Shown here: positions 1 to 13,300 of the stretch, piece after piece
How the letters are laid out: the number at the start of each line of letters is the position of its first letter
Position numbering within the stretch: the first letter of the stretch is position 1
DNA from: Zerene cesonia
Lineage: Eukaryota; Arthropoda; Insecta; Lepidoptera; Pieridae
Direction of reading: 5' to 3'
NCBI RefSeq assembly: GCF_012273895.1
Contig: NC_052114.1
Coordinates: 5,004,565 to 5,068,564, forward strand
Length of the DNA: 64,000 nt
Position numbers and translations under genes: made by a program
Notes under the pieces: model-generated
The model's input: the letters and a program-made list of their open reading frames with translations, nothing else
What the model was told of the DNA's origin: nothing
The model's database searches: none

Positions 1-3000
1 ACTTAGCATTGAACTATTTGAGTCTTCTTCATCAGAACTTAATGTTAATATAACTGGTTCAGGATCAGGCTGCTTTCCCCTTGGTTTTCTTACTCTTCCA
101 GGTTTTTTCTCTGGTACAATCTGTATCAAATTTTTGCAATAAACAACATAAGATATTTGTCACAATCTAATCAATGGTATTCGAACTAAGAACTGTGGGA
201 TATTAAATAAAAAAGAACCTAATTCAAAAGTATATTGACGTACAATTTCTAAAAAAAAATAATTTTTATTCGAAACCAAGTTTTCAGTGCGTGGAACACT
301 CAAAACATTCAAGTACAACTTGTATGTAATCAATTTCTAAGACTAATCAATATTTATACTCACAGTTTTATTACTAAACGTTTTGATTGACGTTTTGAGC
401 AGGTTCATCTTAATGCTTTCACTGCAAGTTCTGGAAAAAAAAATTAAGATAAAAATCATATGCTATGTGCATATAAAAAACAAAAGACTATTTTGGTAGG
501 TTATTACATTTGCTTATCTAGATTTGGTTTGTCAGTATCTTTCTTCTTTTGTTCTACATTTTTACTTGCCAATGGAACACTTTTCGGTTCTTCTGTGAAA
601 ACTCTTTTACACCTGTAAATAATACACAATTTACTAATACATCAACATTTTTACTAATGATTAAATATGTTAAAAACCAATGGAAATTTATTTCAATATA
701 ATTTTTATAATTATGTAAGGAATAAGATTACATCTCATACAATAATAATTGAGTCATAGTAATATATGTTTAATGTTAACAACTAAAAAGTATACTTCAA
801 AATTAAGTTAAGTATGCAATAATAATATATGACAAACCGTTGACAACGACTAAAATCGAAGCCAGTATAACCGCAAGATTTGCAAACTGCAAGTTTCCCA
901 TCTACAAAGCGTGGAGGAGGTGATTTAGGCGACTCGGGGCTGTTGTTAGCTGCAAAGAATTCACCGCACAATATTTAGTTAATTCTCATTAATTGTAATA
1001 CATTTCAACACAACAAATCAATTCTTACGAATGAGATATAATATTATATACTTGAAACCTTAACAATATTATTATTATATATTTAGAAATTCTCTGGCAT
1101 CCAGAAATAATATTGTATACTTAAATACTTATTTTGCTTAAAGATGTTTTGTGGAAAATCTTTACAGACAAAGAATAATGTTACATACAGTTGTCAGGAC
1201 AAGGTCCTTTCTCTGGTGTGGACATTTCACTATTTTGAGATTGTGTTGTCACATTAGGAGAACTTCTACTGCTAATATCACCCACTAACATCTGCAACAT
1301 ACATAAAAATTAGCAACATTCTCAAAAAAGTATCAGAATACTCAGTAATTTTTATACATACCGGATGATTCTCTACCATTTCTTCTATACGTGTTGTAGA
1401 ACCTACTGATACAAAATAATCAATTTCACTACTGGTATTTTGCATACATTGTATATGAGTATCTTCTGTAAATGGTACATTAACCTGGAACAAAATCTGT
1501 TATAAACAATTTTGATTGAATCATTGAAGATAAATTTTAGGTATATTATTACATAACATTTTGCTTATAATGTTTCAGTTTGAGCTTTATGTCAATTATG
1601 TAAGATACTTTTTCTTTGTTTGTACTATTAAAAATCTTCTATAATATAATATAATAGTACCTGTTCCAAAACTTCTTGAAGTGTACAACTTTCCTTTGGC
1701 AGTGTAAATGTTATTAGTCTTTGCTCTCCATTTTGGAGAAATATTAACATCTTTGCGGATTGAGGTTCTGCAGATTGTTCAGATGGACCACCAGCTTCAT
1801 GGTTTTCTGAAAAACGAAAAATAACCACCATGTTCAAACTATTTTTATTAAGGGATTAGAGCTATTCTCACAATTTTATGATGAAATAATATAAAGCGAG
1901 TTGGAGAAATAAAACTCGTACATCATTTCACTTAGAAAATAATAAAAAGTTCACATAATTAAGCGGCTTTATTGGGTAAACTTGGTCTATGATGAATTGA
2001 TCTGGTGGACTTGAAAAGTGTGTATATGACTATCCATGCAAAAATATTGAAATTGGCGTTAGGCCTTTGGTCAAACAATAAATTATGGTGAAACTTTCGA
2101 ATATAAATTTAATCATTTAACCAAAGAAGTAAAACAAATATAGGTACGTATACATTAGAAAAGGATAAAATGAGAGATATCAGATAGTTATTAGATCTGT
2201 AGAAGCAAAAAACCTCCATAAATTATTGTCATGTACTTACCAGAGTGTGGAGCTTGTTGTTGTGTCTGCATTGGAGGTACTCTTTGCACTGGTCTTTGTT
2301 GTTCTTTACTTTTAACTAATGTCTGGCGGCCAGTATCCCTGAAATAATTTAGTTCCTTAAATTAATATTAGTGAGCTAAATCAAATATTTAAGGCTCATA
2401 AAAGCATATTTTTAAGTATATTTTAATGTAAAGAATTAGAAAATAAAAACATAATGAAACTACCCAGTAGGCACTATCACGGTTAGCTGGTCAGAAAGGC
2501 TTTGTAGTAGTGCTATTTTCAGTTTGTGAAGGCGGAGTCTCTCCATTGGAAAGAGCCATTAGGTAAGAGAAAACAAAGTTAATTATCTAACATGTCCAAA
2601 TTTACTTTGGATAAATAAGTTTCCAATAAAAAATATACAACATATATGTTTACCTTGGTTGCTGTTGCTGTTGTTGGAGCTGTTGTTGATGAATGTGTTG
2701 GGACATAACTCGGGAAGTCTGTTGCGACATAACGCGCGACGTCTGTATCCGCCTAAACTCTGCGACGGTAATCCTCTGACCATTCGACAACGTGAAAAAC
2801 TGCCGTTCCTCATCAGGATTATCTTGCTCCATTAATAATTGAGTTATAGTTTGGGGTTGATGCTGTGGTTGTTGCACGTGAGAGTTTTCATAAACAACTT
2901 GATTCTGTTGGAAATTATGTTGGGGCACAAAATTTATTTGATGTTGTGGCATTCCAGAATTTATAGATGCAGGCGGCGCTGTGCTTGGTCCTTGTCGCAG

Positions 3001-4322
3001 CGGCGGAGCCGTGTGGAATTGTTGCGACGAATTTATATTCTCATTAACGATAGATTTTTGAACTATTGCTGCTGTAATACTTTCTTCGAGATCATCCATA
3101 TCATTGGCATTATTGGGTTGTACAACTACTTTTTTGACCTGTTGTTGTTGAATCTGCTGTAACTGCTGGTTAGGTGGGTGTTGCTGAGCAACATTTAAAG
3201 TATTTTGTTGAGGTAGAGGTCCATTATTTTGGCTTGATTGTGCTGTGTGAATCGAGAGAGGGGACTGACTGATACATTGCGTTACAATAGTACCCTGTGG
3301 AGTGATTATGCGTGCTTGTTGACCATGTTGACTTTGGTTAAGTATAATTTGTTGTTGCTGAAAAAAATATATATTTAGTATGTTATTAATATTCTAACCA
3401 TTTTTTTTCTATAGTTTGAGGTAAATAAAACCTTACTTGTGTAAGTTTGAGTTGGTTTAACTGTTGTTGCTGTTGCTGTTGCTGACCAAGAATGTGTTGT
3501 GCTAACTGGTGATGCTGCTGTTGTTGATGTTGTTGCTGTTGTTGTTGCTGCTGTTGTTGTTGTTGTTGCTGTAAAAATAAATTTGTTAGCATTAATATAT
3601 TTATCTAAATATCCAACAGAATAAGAACTGCAATGTGATTTCGATTGTATGTGGTAAAAATAAAATTCGACTTATCGAGACAGTAGTTGGAGAGGTAGGT
3701 AATAGAACTCCACAAGCAAAGTTTCAGCTTAGCAGTTAATATACCGGTCAAGTACTTGTCTCAACAAATAGAACAAACACAACAAATCAATAAACTAATT
3801 TGACAAGATTAATTTTAAGATGTGAAAGCAACTCTTAGTCCAAGAAAATGGGTAGGGTAAATGCGAATTTGAGATTAAAACTTGAATTTTTGATATAATT
3901 TACTTTGAGGAATCTAAAAACGAACTGTGCAAGTTTTTTTTAAATTCACCCCCGAGAAGGGGTGAAAAAAAATAAATAAAGTCGTTTTTTTGAAATTTTG
4001 GCGAAACCGTAAGTGTTAGAAAAAAAAGTTTTAAATAAAATTTGTAGAGCGTAAAATTTTACACAAAAATGTTTCTATGACTTTTTTTCCTAAAATTGAA
4101 ATTAACTGAGATAGGGTAGTTAGAAGCTAGGGGATGATAACTGCAACTTTAAAAAATCATAACTTATTGAAAAATTGATAAAACTCATATATTTTTTTAA
4201 ATTACTTATAATTATAAACTTTGATCCTAGAGAAAAAAATTTTTTTTCAATTGTTTATAACAAAATTAAAAAATTAGAAATTTTTATTTTCAAATTAAAT
4301 CAAGTTAAATCGAAAAAAAAAA

Positions 4323-4374
<52 letters not shown>

Positions 4375-7300
4375 CAATACATTAGTATTTAAAAAAATTG
4401 ACCATACGCATTGAAATTTAATTTTTACTTTTACCTGTTATTTTCAAGCAGGTATAAAATAATTTACCTGGTGAAAGATATTGTGTGGCGGCGACTTTGC
4501 TTTTACTACCGGATTTGGTACCTTATGCGCATGCGCCAGTTGTTCTCAATGGGCCTCTGTGTGTTTACAGTACTCTCCAGTTGCTTTGAGTAAATTATAA
4601 ACAAAAATTTTAACTCCGTTCTGTTTTCTGATTACTATTTTTTTATTATTAAAAATTGTAAGGTGTTTTTTTTTAATGTGATTAGAAGTTGATTTTCGCT
4701 GTTAATTTGAGAAAGGTAATTATTCATGTTAAAAGTAAAAAAAAACAAAAAAAACAAAATAAAATAAAACGACTGTGTGGGGTTTAATTCATTAGATATA
4801 TGGCGCCATCCTTTGGGCGCCATGGGAACTCATNNNNNNNNNNNNNNNNNNNNNNNNNNNNNNNNNNNNNNNNNNNNNNNNNNNNNNNNNNNNNNNNNNN
4901 NNNNNNNNNNNNNNNNNNNNNNNNNNNNNNNNNNNNNNNNNNNNNNNNNNNNNNNNNNNNNNNNNNNNNNNNNNNNNNNNNNNNNNNNNNNNNNNNNNNN
5001 NNNNNNNNNNNNNNNNNNNNNNNNNNNNNNNNNNNNNNNNNNNNNNNNNNNNNNNNNNNNNNNNNNNNNNNNNNNNNNNNNNNNNNNNNNNNNNNNNNNN
5101 NNNNNNNNNNNNNNNNNNNNNNNNNNNNNNNNNNNNNNNNNNNNNNNNNNNNNNNNNNNNNNNNNNNNNNNNNNNNNNNNNNNNNNNNNNNNNNNNNNNN
5201 NNNNNNNNNNNNNNNNNNNNNNNNNNNNNNNNNNNNNNNNNNNNNNNNNNNNNNNNNNNNNNNNNNNNNNNNNNNNNNNNNNNNNNNNNNNNNNNNNNNN
5301 NNNNNNNNNNNNNNNNNNNNNNNNNNNNNNNNNNNNNNNNNNNNNNNNNNNNNNNNNNNNNNNNNNNNNNNNNNNNNNNNNNNNNNNNNNNNNNNNNNNN
5401 NNNNNNNNNNNNNNNNNNNNNNNNNNNNNNNNNNNNNNNNNNNNNNNNNNNNNNNNNNNNNNNNNNNNNNNNNNNNNNNNNNNNNNNNNNNNNNNNNNNN
5501 NNNNNNNNNNNNNNNNNNNNNNNNNNNNNNNNNNNNNNNNNNNNNNNNNNNNNNNNNNNNNNNNNNNNNNNNNNNNNNNNNNNNNNNNNNNNNNNNNNNN
5601 NNNNNNNNNNNNNNNNNNNNNNNNNNNNNNNNNNNNNNNNNNNNNNNNNNNNNNNNNNNNNNNNNNNNNNNNNNNNNNNNNNNNNNNNNNNNNNNNNNNN
5701 NNNNNNNNNNNNNNNNNNNNNNNNNNNNNNNNNNNNNNNNNNNNNNNNNNNNNNNNNNNNNNNNNNNNNNNNNNNNNNNNNNNNNNNNNNNNNNNNNNNN
5801 NNNNNNNNNNNNNNNNNNNNNNNNNNNNNNNNNAACCAACTTTTATCATAATAACTAGGGGTGCATCCGACACCGATACCGATATATTGGCGATACTTCG
5901 GGTTAGCCGATATATCGGTATCGACGATATTTTTATGACCGATTCAACGATACCAGCGCAGGTCTTATTCAAACAGATGTGCGAAATCGCCTTTCTCCGC
6001 AAACTTAAGATTACTTTGTTTTTTAAACAAAAATCTTATCAATGTTAATTTTAATTACTAAAAATTTTAATTGCCTAATTATTAACCTATGTCTCTACTT
6101 CTTATATTAATGCTAGAAAAATCTGACTTGTGATTTATTTATCATACTTCATTTTTGAATTCATAGTAAGCGTATCGGTATCGGTATCGTATCAGCGAAA
6201 AGGCATATCGATGCATCACTAATAATAACCACAAAGCACTTATCATAATACATCTCCAAATTTTTTTTATAACAATTTGCAGACACCTCGACATATATGC
6301 AACCCACAAACGTGTTTGTGAAAAAAAATGGTTTCTAGAAGAAATTCCAACTCTCGCAATTTTATTGAGAAAACTTCATAGCTTGTAGGGTATAAATTAT
6401 AGAAAAGAATATTCTAATACATAGATAAATGATATGCCAACATGGTTCCTCAATGGTACCTAAAATCACAATCGTTAATTGGAAACTAAATAACTTGAAT
6501 GTTGCAAAACTTGTCAAATGTTATCACTGATATAACCTCACTCATAGGTGAATTTTGAAATGAAGTGAAATGTTAAAGACACAGTACTGACAGTGAATAA
6601 TTACAAAAAATGGTTAAACATCTGAATGATTTTTGGCACTGACTTCAATTCTCAATCGTCATAAAAAACCGGACCTAAAATCGATTCAAAGCCCAAAATG
6701 ATCAAAAATGGATGTACAGGAATTACAAACACTCGTTAAAATATAATAATTTATGTAAGAATTTCATTTGTCAACTCATCAACAATTATAACAATTGCAT
6801 GTATAGGATATTTGATGAAAGACGCGTGTCTGTGTAGTCGCAGTCGCCGTCACCGGGCGCGGTGGGCGCGGGCGCTGTGCGGGCGCGCGCGGCGCGGCCC
6901 GGCTCGCCCCGCGTGCTCAACACGCACTCGGCGCACTCGCAGCAACGACCGCCGAGACCGCGAACGCCGCTGCTGCAGGTTCAGGTGATGATTTGATTTT
7001 TTTTGTTACTTTACTTGCTCTAAAATGTTTGTTACAAATTGGTTTAATGTCATGTATGATAAATATCTTATATGTTGTGTTTCATTTCACATCTTGATTA
7101 TATATTTCTTCTTTTTTTTTACTAATTAGCCGCCAGCGTCGTTATAGGAATTACTATAGAGACTATGAGACTTGAGGAAGGCCAGCCTCTGTGGCCTTCC
7201 TCAAGTCTCAAATTATCTCTTTAGGCGTGTAGAAAAGAAGTTACGCCGGCATAATCAAAAGAAGATATACCGGGGTTTAAATAAAAAGACGGAGCATAAA

Positions 7301-10300
7301 TCTATCCTATGTTTTCTCGGATCTCAAAGTATCTCTGTAGGGCCTAAAGAGTCAGACAGACAGATAGTCCAAGAAAATGGGTAGGGTAAATGCGAATTTG
7401 AGATTAAAACTTGAATTTTTGATATAATTTACTTTGAGGAATCTAAAAACGAACTGTGCAAGTTTTTTTTAAATTCACCCCCGAGAAGGGGTGAAAAAAA
7501 AAAATAAAGTCGTTTTTTTGAAATTTTGGCGAAACCGTAAGTGTTAGAAAAAAAAGTTTTAAATAAAATTTGTAGAGCGTAAAATTTTACACAAAAATGT
7601 TTCTATGACTTTTTTTCCTAAAATTGAAATTAACTGAGATAGGGTAGTTAGAAGCTAGGGGATGATAACTGCAACTTTAAAAAATCATAACTTATTGAAA
7701 AATTGATAAAACTCATATATTTTTTTAAATTACTTATATAATTATAAACTTTGATCCTATAGAAAAAAATTTTTTTTCAATTGTTTATAACAAAATTAAA
7801 ACAATTAGAAATTTTTATTTTCAAATTAAATCAAGTTGAATCAATACATTAGTATTTAAAAAAATTGACCATACGCATTGAAATTTAATTTTTACTTTTA
7901 CCTGTTATTTTCAAGCAGGTATAAAATAATTTACCTGGTGAAAGATATTGTGGGGCGGCGACTTTGCTTTTACTACCGGATTTGGTACCTTATGCGCATG
8001 CGCCAGTTGTTCTCAATGGGCCTCTGTCTGTGTGGTTTTGAACATGTGATAGTTTCTATATGTAGAGTGTAATGTGATCATATACGACTTTTACTGACTC
8101 AAAATATTTTGGAGAGTATTTAGAAATCATAAGATAAAGAAAGATTGTCAAAGAAAGAAAGTAAAAGAGATAGATCAATAAGAATGAGAAAGAGGAGATG
8201 CGTGACAATCATTAATGTTTCGTTGTCGTTTTATTTTATTTAGTTTTTTTTTTACTTTTAACATTTCCGCCCGCCTTTGTTAAACTGGTTTAACAAACTA
8301 CTCTTCTTTAATTGGTAAAAGTCTCAGCTTAGTGATTGGTCTTTCAACGACGCTGGTAGAAGTTTTGATTGTTACTACTCGAACATGACCATCTTTTCCA
8401 GGATGCACCTTGATGATTTGTCCAAGTGGCCATTTTTATGGTGGACATCGTTCATCGATGATGAGAACCAGATTTCCGACTTGAACTTCAGGCATAAGCT
8501 TGTTCCACTTGTAGATCGGTTGATATTGTTGAAGGTATTCTTTGGTCCATTTGACCCAGAAATCATCAGTCATACATCGTAGAAGCTGCTATCTAGAGAG
8601 CCGAGATATTTTAAGTTCTCCTAAGAAAGGTTCCGGCACAACGTTTAGTGGTCCTCCAATCGGAAAATGCCCTGGTGAGTACAGAGAGATCGTCAGGATC
8701 GTTGGTGAGCGGACAGAGCGGTCTTGAGTTTAAAACTGCTTCGACTTGAGACAAAAAGGTATTTATTTCTTCATAAGTCAGGTGTTGTTCTCCAATAACT
8801 CGGCGAAGATGGTGTTTAGGGGGATTAAACAGCCATTGAGTGCCATCGTTTGCCAGAAGTGCAGCTAAATTACCAAGTTGTTTTGATGTTGAATCAAAGA
8901 GACTCCGAAGCTCTGATTCCGCTCCTTAAAAATTTGTTCCACAATCACTCCTCAAAGTGGCGCAAATTCCGCGTCTGGCAGTAAATCTCTTGTAAGCTGC
9001 TATAAACGCCTCAGTCGTATAGTCAGTGACGAGTTCTAGTTGAATCGCTGACAAATACGGCGATCCAAGCCTTATATTTAGGAGTGTTGCGTCCCCTCCA
9101 GGTTTTAAGCATGAATGGTCTCGCATAATCAACACCAGTATGTAAGAAAGGTCTTGAAGNNNNNNNNNNNNNNNNNNNNNNNNNNNNNNNNNNNNNNNNN
9201 NNNNNNNNNNNNNNNNNNNNNNNNNNNNNNNNNNNNNNNNNNNNNNNNNNNNNNNNNNNNNNNNNNNNNNNNNNNNNNNNNNNNNNNNNNNNNNNNNNNN
9301 NNNNNNNNNNNNNNNNNNNNNNNNNNNNNNNNNNNNNNNNNNNNNNNNNNNNNNNNNNNNNNNNNNNNNNNNNNNNNNNNNNNNNNNNNNNNNNNNNNNN
9401 NNNNNNNNNNNNNNNNNNNNNNNNNNNNNNNNNNNNNNNNNNNNNNNNNNNNNNNNNNNNNNNNNNNNNNNNNNNNNNNNNNNNNNNNNNNNNNNNNNNN
9501 NNNNNNNNNNNNNNNNNNNNNNNNNNNNNNNNNNNNNNNNNNNNNNNNNNNNNNNNNNNNNNNNNNNNNNNNNNNNNNNNNNNNNNNNNNNNNNNNNNNN
9601 NNNNNNNNNNNNNNNNNNNNNNNNNNNNNNNNNNNNNNNNNNNNNNNNNNNNNNNNNNNNNNNNNNNNNNNNNNNNNNNNNNNNNNNNNNNNNNNNNNNN
9701 NNNNNNNNNNNNNNNNNNNNNNNNNNNNNNNNNNNNNNNNNNNNNNNNNNNNNNNNNNNNNNNNNNNNNNNNNNNNNNNNNNNNNNNNNNNNNNNNNNNN
9801 NNNNNNNNNNNNNNNNNNNNNNNNNNNNNNNNNNNNNNNNNNNNNNNNNNNNNNNNNNNNNNNNNNNNNNNNNNNNNNNNNNNNNNNNNNNNNNNNNNNN
9901 NNNNNNNNNNNNNNNNNNNNNNNNNNNNNNNNNNNNNNNNNNNNNNNNNNNNNNNNNNNNNNNNNNNNNNNNNNNNNNNNNNNNNNNNNNNNNNNNNNNN
10001 NNNNNNNNNNNNNNNNNNNNNNNNNNNNNNNNNNNNNNNNNNNNNNNNNNNNNNNNNNNNNNNNNNNNNNNNNNNNNNNNNNNNNNNNNNNNNNNNNNNN
10101 NNNNNNNNNNNNNNNNNNNNNNNNNNNNNNNNNNNNNNNNNNNNNNNNNNNNNNNNNNNTCGGCTAACCCGAAGTATCGCCAATATATCGGTATCGGTGT
10201 CGGATGCACCCCTAGTTATTATGATAAAAGTTGGTTATAAAAATCACTTCCTATCCTTTTTGTAACTGTGTATATTATATGTACATGGTAAGGCTAAGTA

Positions 10301-13300
10301 AAAGACTTTATCGCAACAAGAATTGATAATATTTTGATCCCCAATATTAGTCTAATAATATAAATTATTGGTTACAGTACCTACTTAATGTTTAAAGAAT
10401 AGGAAGATCATTAATCCATAAAAGTATAATACCAGTTACAAGCACAGATATTAGAAATGAAGGAAAATTCTAAATTAAATAAATGATCATCAATGATGTT
10501 GTATACATGAATGTTGAATATGAAACTGAACTTAAAATGGTAACATTAGACACTACAGAACCGATTTTGACACTGTCGAGTGAACTCGGACGAAAGGTGG
10601 GGCCAGTTTTTTCTTTTTTTTAATTTATCTTACCTGTTGTAATATTTGAGGATTGAGAAGTCTAGCAGGCACTTGCAACGGGGGTGGAGTCATAGTTGCT
10701 CGTAAGGCTGGTCGTCTTGGTCGAACAGTCCTTACTGGAGTACGAACTAGAGTCACCCCACTAGGGTTGCTTAATGCTTGATTCAACAGTCGCGGTGGAG
10801 CTTGTCGTGGATTGCCCTGAAGTTGTGTAAATGGATTTGATTTTTTACAAGGCAGATGTCCTTTTTTTTGTGTGATATTTTTTTTTAACAGTTAATGATA
10901 TTTATTTGCATGGTAAGAATTCTTATCAGATATGGATATTTAACACATGCTATAAGTTATAGTTTGATATTGCAAATACAAATTGTTATGTAACTATTAA
11001 ACCCAGAACAGATAAATAAGGTTCTAAAGGAATAGTTCCTAAATTATTCCGTATTACACGTCGTCGATTTTCTTTAACTATTTAGAGTTACAACAACGAG
11101 ACCCAAGCGTACGCGCATTACGCACACAAACTACGAACCCTTAGATCGCAAGCTATTGATCGTCACACTCGCCGCTAGCGCATGCACTATGCTTGACTCC
11201 ACTCACACACCCGCAAAAACAATGACCACACTATGATACCCGATCATTAAAGGTGGTGCTTATTGATTGCAAGCAAAGTTCAAATATGAGCGGCGCGCTC
11301 GCCCCGCCCACGAGCCCTTTCTAACCTTTTTCTATTCTGTGCCAATAAGCTTCACAATTCAGTCTGCAGTGTGATATACTACATAATTATGGAATATATT
11401 ATCATGTGGTTTATGTATAAAATTCTTTATTTTTTTCATTGAAGCTAATCACTAATAATACCCATACATAAAATTCATGCATATACTTACAGCTTGATTG
11501 ATATATGCTGTTTGCATTACAACTTGTTGATGCTGAATCTGTTGAGTCTGCATGTGTTGTTGATGTTGTTGTTGTTGCTGTTGTTGAAGTTGATGTTGTA
11601 ACTGTTGCTGTTGCAATTGTTGGAATTGGATTTGTTGCTGGTGTTGTTGAAGTTGTTGTAAAAGCTGTGGTGATGCCCTTGCCAGCTGTGGCTGTTGTTG
11701 ATTTTGCTAAAAGGTAATAATGTTTTTTAAGATTGTACTTGGTAAATGCTGTGAAATGAATGGAATGACGACAAAAAGTCACATCTCTCATCTGTAAAAG
11801 TTTTACATAATATGTTCTTAGAAATTCATAATTAAATAGCTTCAGCCTGTGGGGTGTGGATCTTCAAAGAGGCCAGTATGTGCTTGTTTGACAGACAGTA
11901 TTTTATCTCTGTGCAAAATGTTATCGAAATCCAATCAGCTGTTTTTGTTAAAAAAAAGGTGTAACAAGTCCTTCATTCTCATAAAAGTTTATATTATAAC
12001 AATATTAGTGTTATTACACACATTTTGCGGGGGTCCATGTTGAGGTGGTGGTGGCGGTGGTGGAGGAGGTGGTGGGGGCGGCGGTTGAGGCGGTGGCTGC
12101 TGACCTGGATGTAATACCGATGGCGACGACAGTACGTGCACGGGGCTCACCATCTTTAAAATAAAAATATATTTTTGTAAATAACTAAGGCACTCCCCCA
12201 TGTTATTACTAATGTTTACTTAGTGTTATGGAGTACATTTTTGTATTGGACAAAAAATTACTGAGCTATTTTGTGGTTTATAACTTTCAGAATATTGATT
12301 CTAAACCAAAACCATGGGAAATTATAAGTGCAAAATAGATATATAAAAAAATTTACTGGGTGTGACTTTTGATCAAAAATGCTAGTAAATCCAAATCCAT
12401 TTAATAAAGAAAAACTAGAAATGAATGATGTAATATTTCAAAAGCATCAAGTGTGACATAGCTTGAAAATAAAATGTAGTATTAGTGATTTCAAGAAAAA
12501 CAAGACACATAAGCTGCTAAATAGTCTACACCTAATGAAAGCAAATAAAAATGTTGCAAACCACTTCCCACTTTATGATGTGTGTGATGTTCATAAATGA
12601 TTTTTGTTGAAGTAAAAAAGGATTCTATTATCACATTAGTGTACATCAATGATGACCATATCCCTTCATGCAACAGAATCCATATGAATTTCCTGTCTTT
12701 TTGTCTAATTTAGTAGCATATAGTCTTAAATCCTGATGTTGTTTACTAAGCTGACATCTTATTTTTACACAAGTCTAATTGTGAAAGGTTTTTCTTTCCA
12801 ATTCCCATTGGCCATCAAAAAAGTTCATTATCGGTAGATGTTTTATTTGGTATAAATACACATACAATGACACTTAATAATTATAACCATACCCATTTTT
12901 ATTAATAGTACCACTACTACTTAAGATTATTTTTATGATAATCTACTAATTAGAAATAAGCTCCACCATGCACATAACATTAGGAGTTAATTTCATGTTA
13001 TTAGAAATAATTATTTTACAATAATATATAACAGAAAACCTATAATATCTTTAGTATTAATTAAACTATTTGCACATAATAATTAATTTTTACATTATTG
13101 GCAAGTTGTGTACATTCATGAAAAATTTAGTACTTAAAATATTTACAATAAGTGGTATTAAGGAAGTAGGAGATTTAACAAATAAATAAAAATTTAACTG
13201 ATTCACTTTCACAGAATAAAAGCTTCTTCTTCTCTTTCTCATAAATCAGAAACTTCATGCTTTAAAACTAAAATAATTTTAAAAAAGTAAAGCCTATATG

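Larger units (their letters stand above)
3569..10633 (-). other. Large repeat-filled intron with two assembly gaps
   Basis: This 7-kb interval separates the exon at 10634-10816 from the exon at 3437-3568. It holds two copies of a 0.7-kb repeat, a hAT-like MITE, a BEL/Pao fragment, a perfect hairpin, a GC-rich exon on the opposite strand and two 1000-base runs of N. The stretches 6230-6830 and 10237-10620 are AT-rich, and I see nothing recognisable in them. Confidence 0.7.

Noticed and set aside
4777..6048. Long open frames on both strands across the first N run
   Set aside because: They exist only because N is translated as X; the ends outside the gap are repeat DNA.
8926..10209. Long open frames across the second N run as a single gene
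   Set aside because: Only the part left of 9160 is real coding relic (BEL/Pao); the other end is MITE sequence at a contig edge.
11505..11717. Plus-strand frame rich in Val/Ala that resembles a membrane protein
   Set aside because: It is the antisense reading of a CAA/CAG polyglutamine exon of the minus-strand gene.
11411..11791. Minus-strand Thr/Ala-rich frame
   Set aside because: It is the wrong frame of the same polyglutamine exon; the correct frame joins its neighbours at phase 0.
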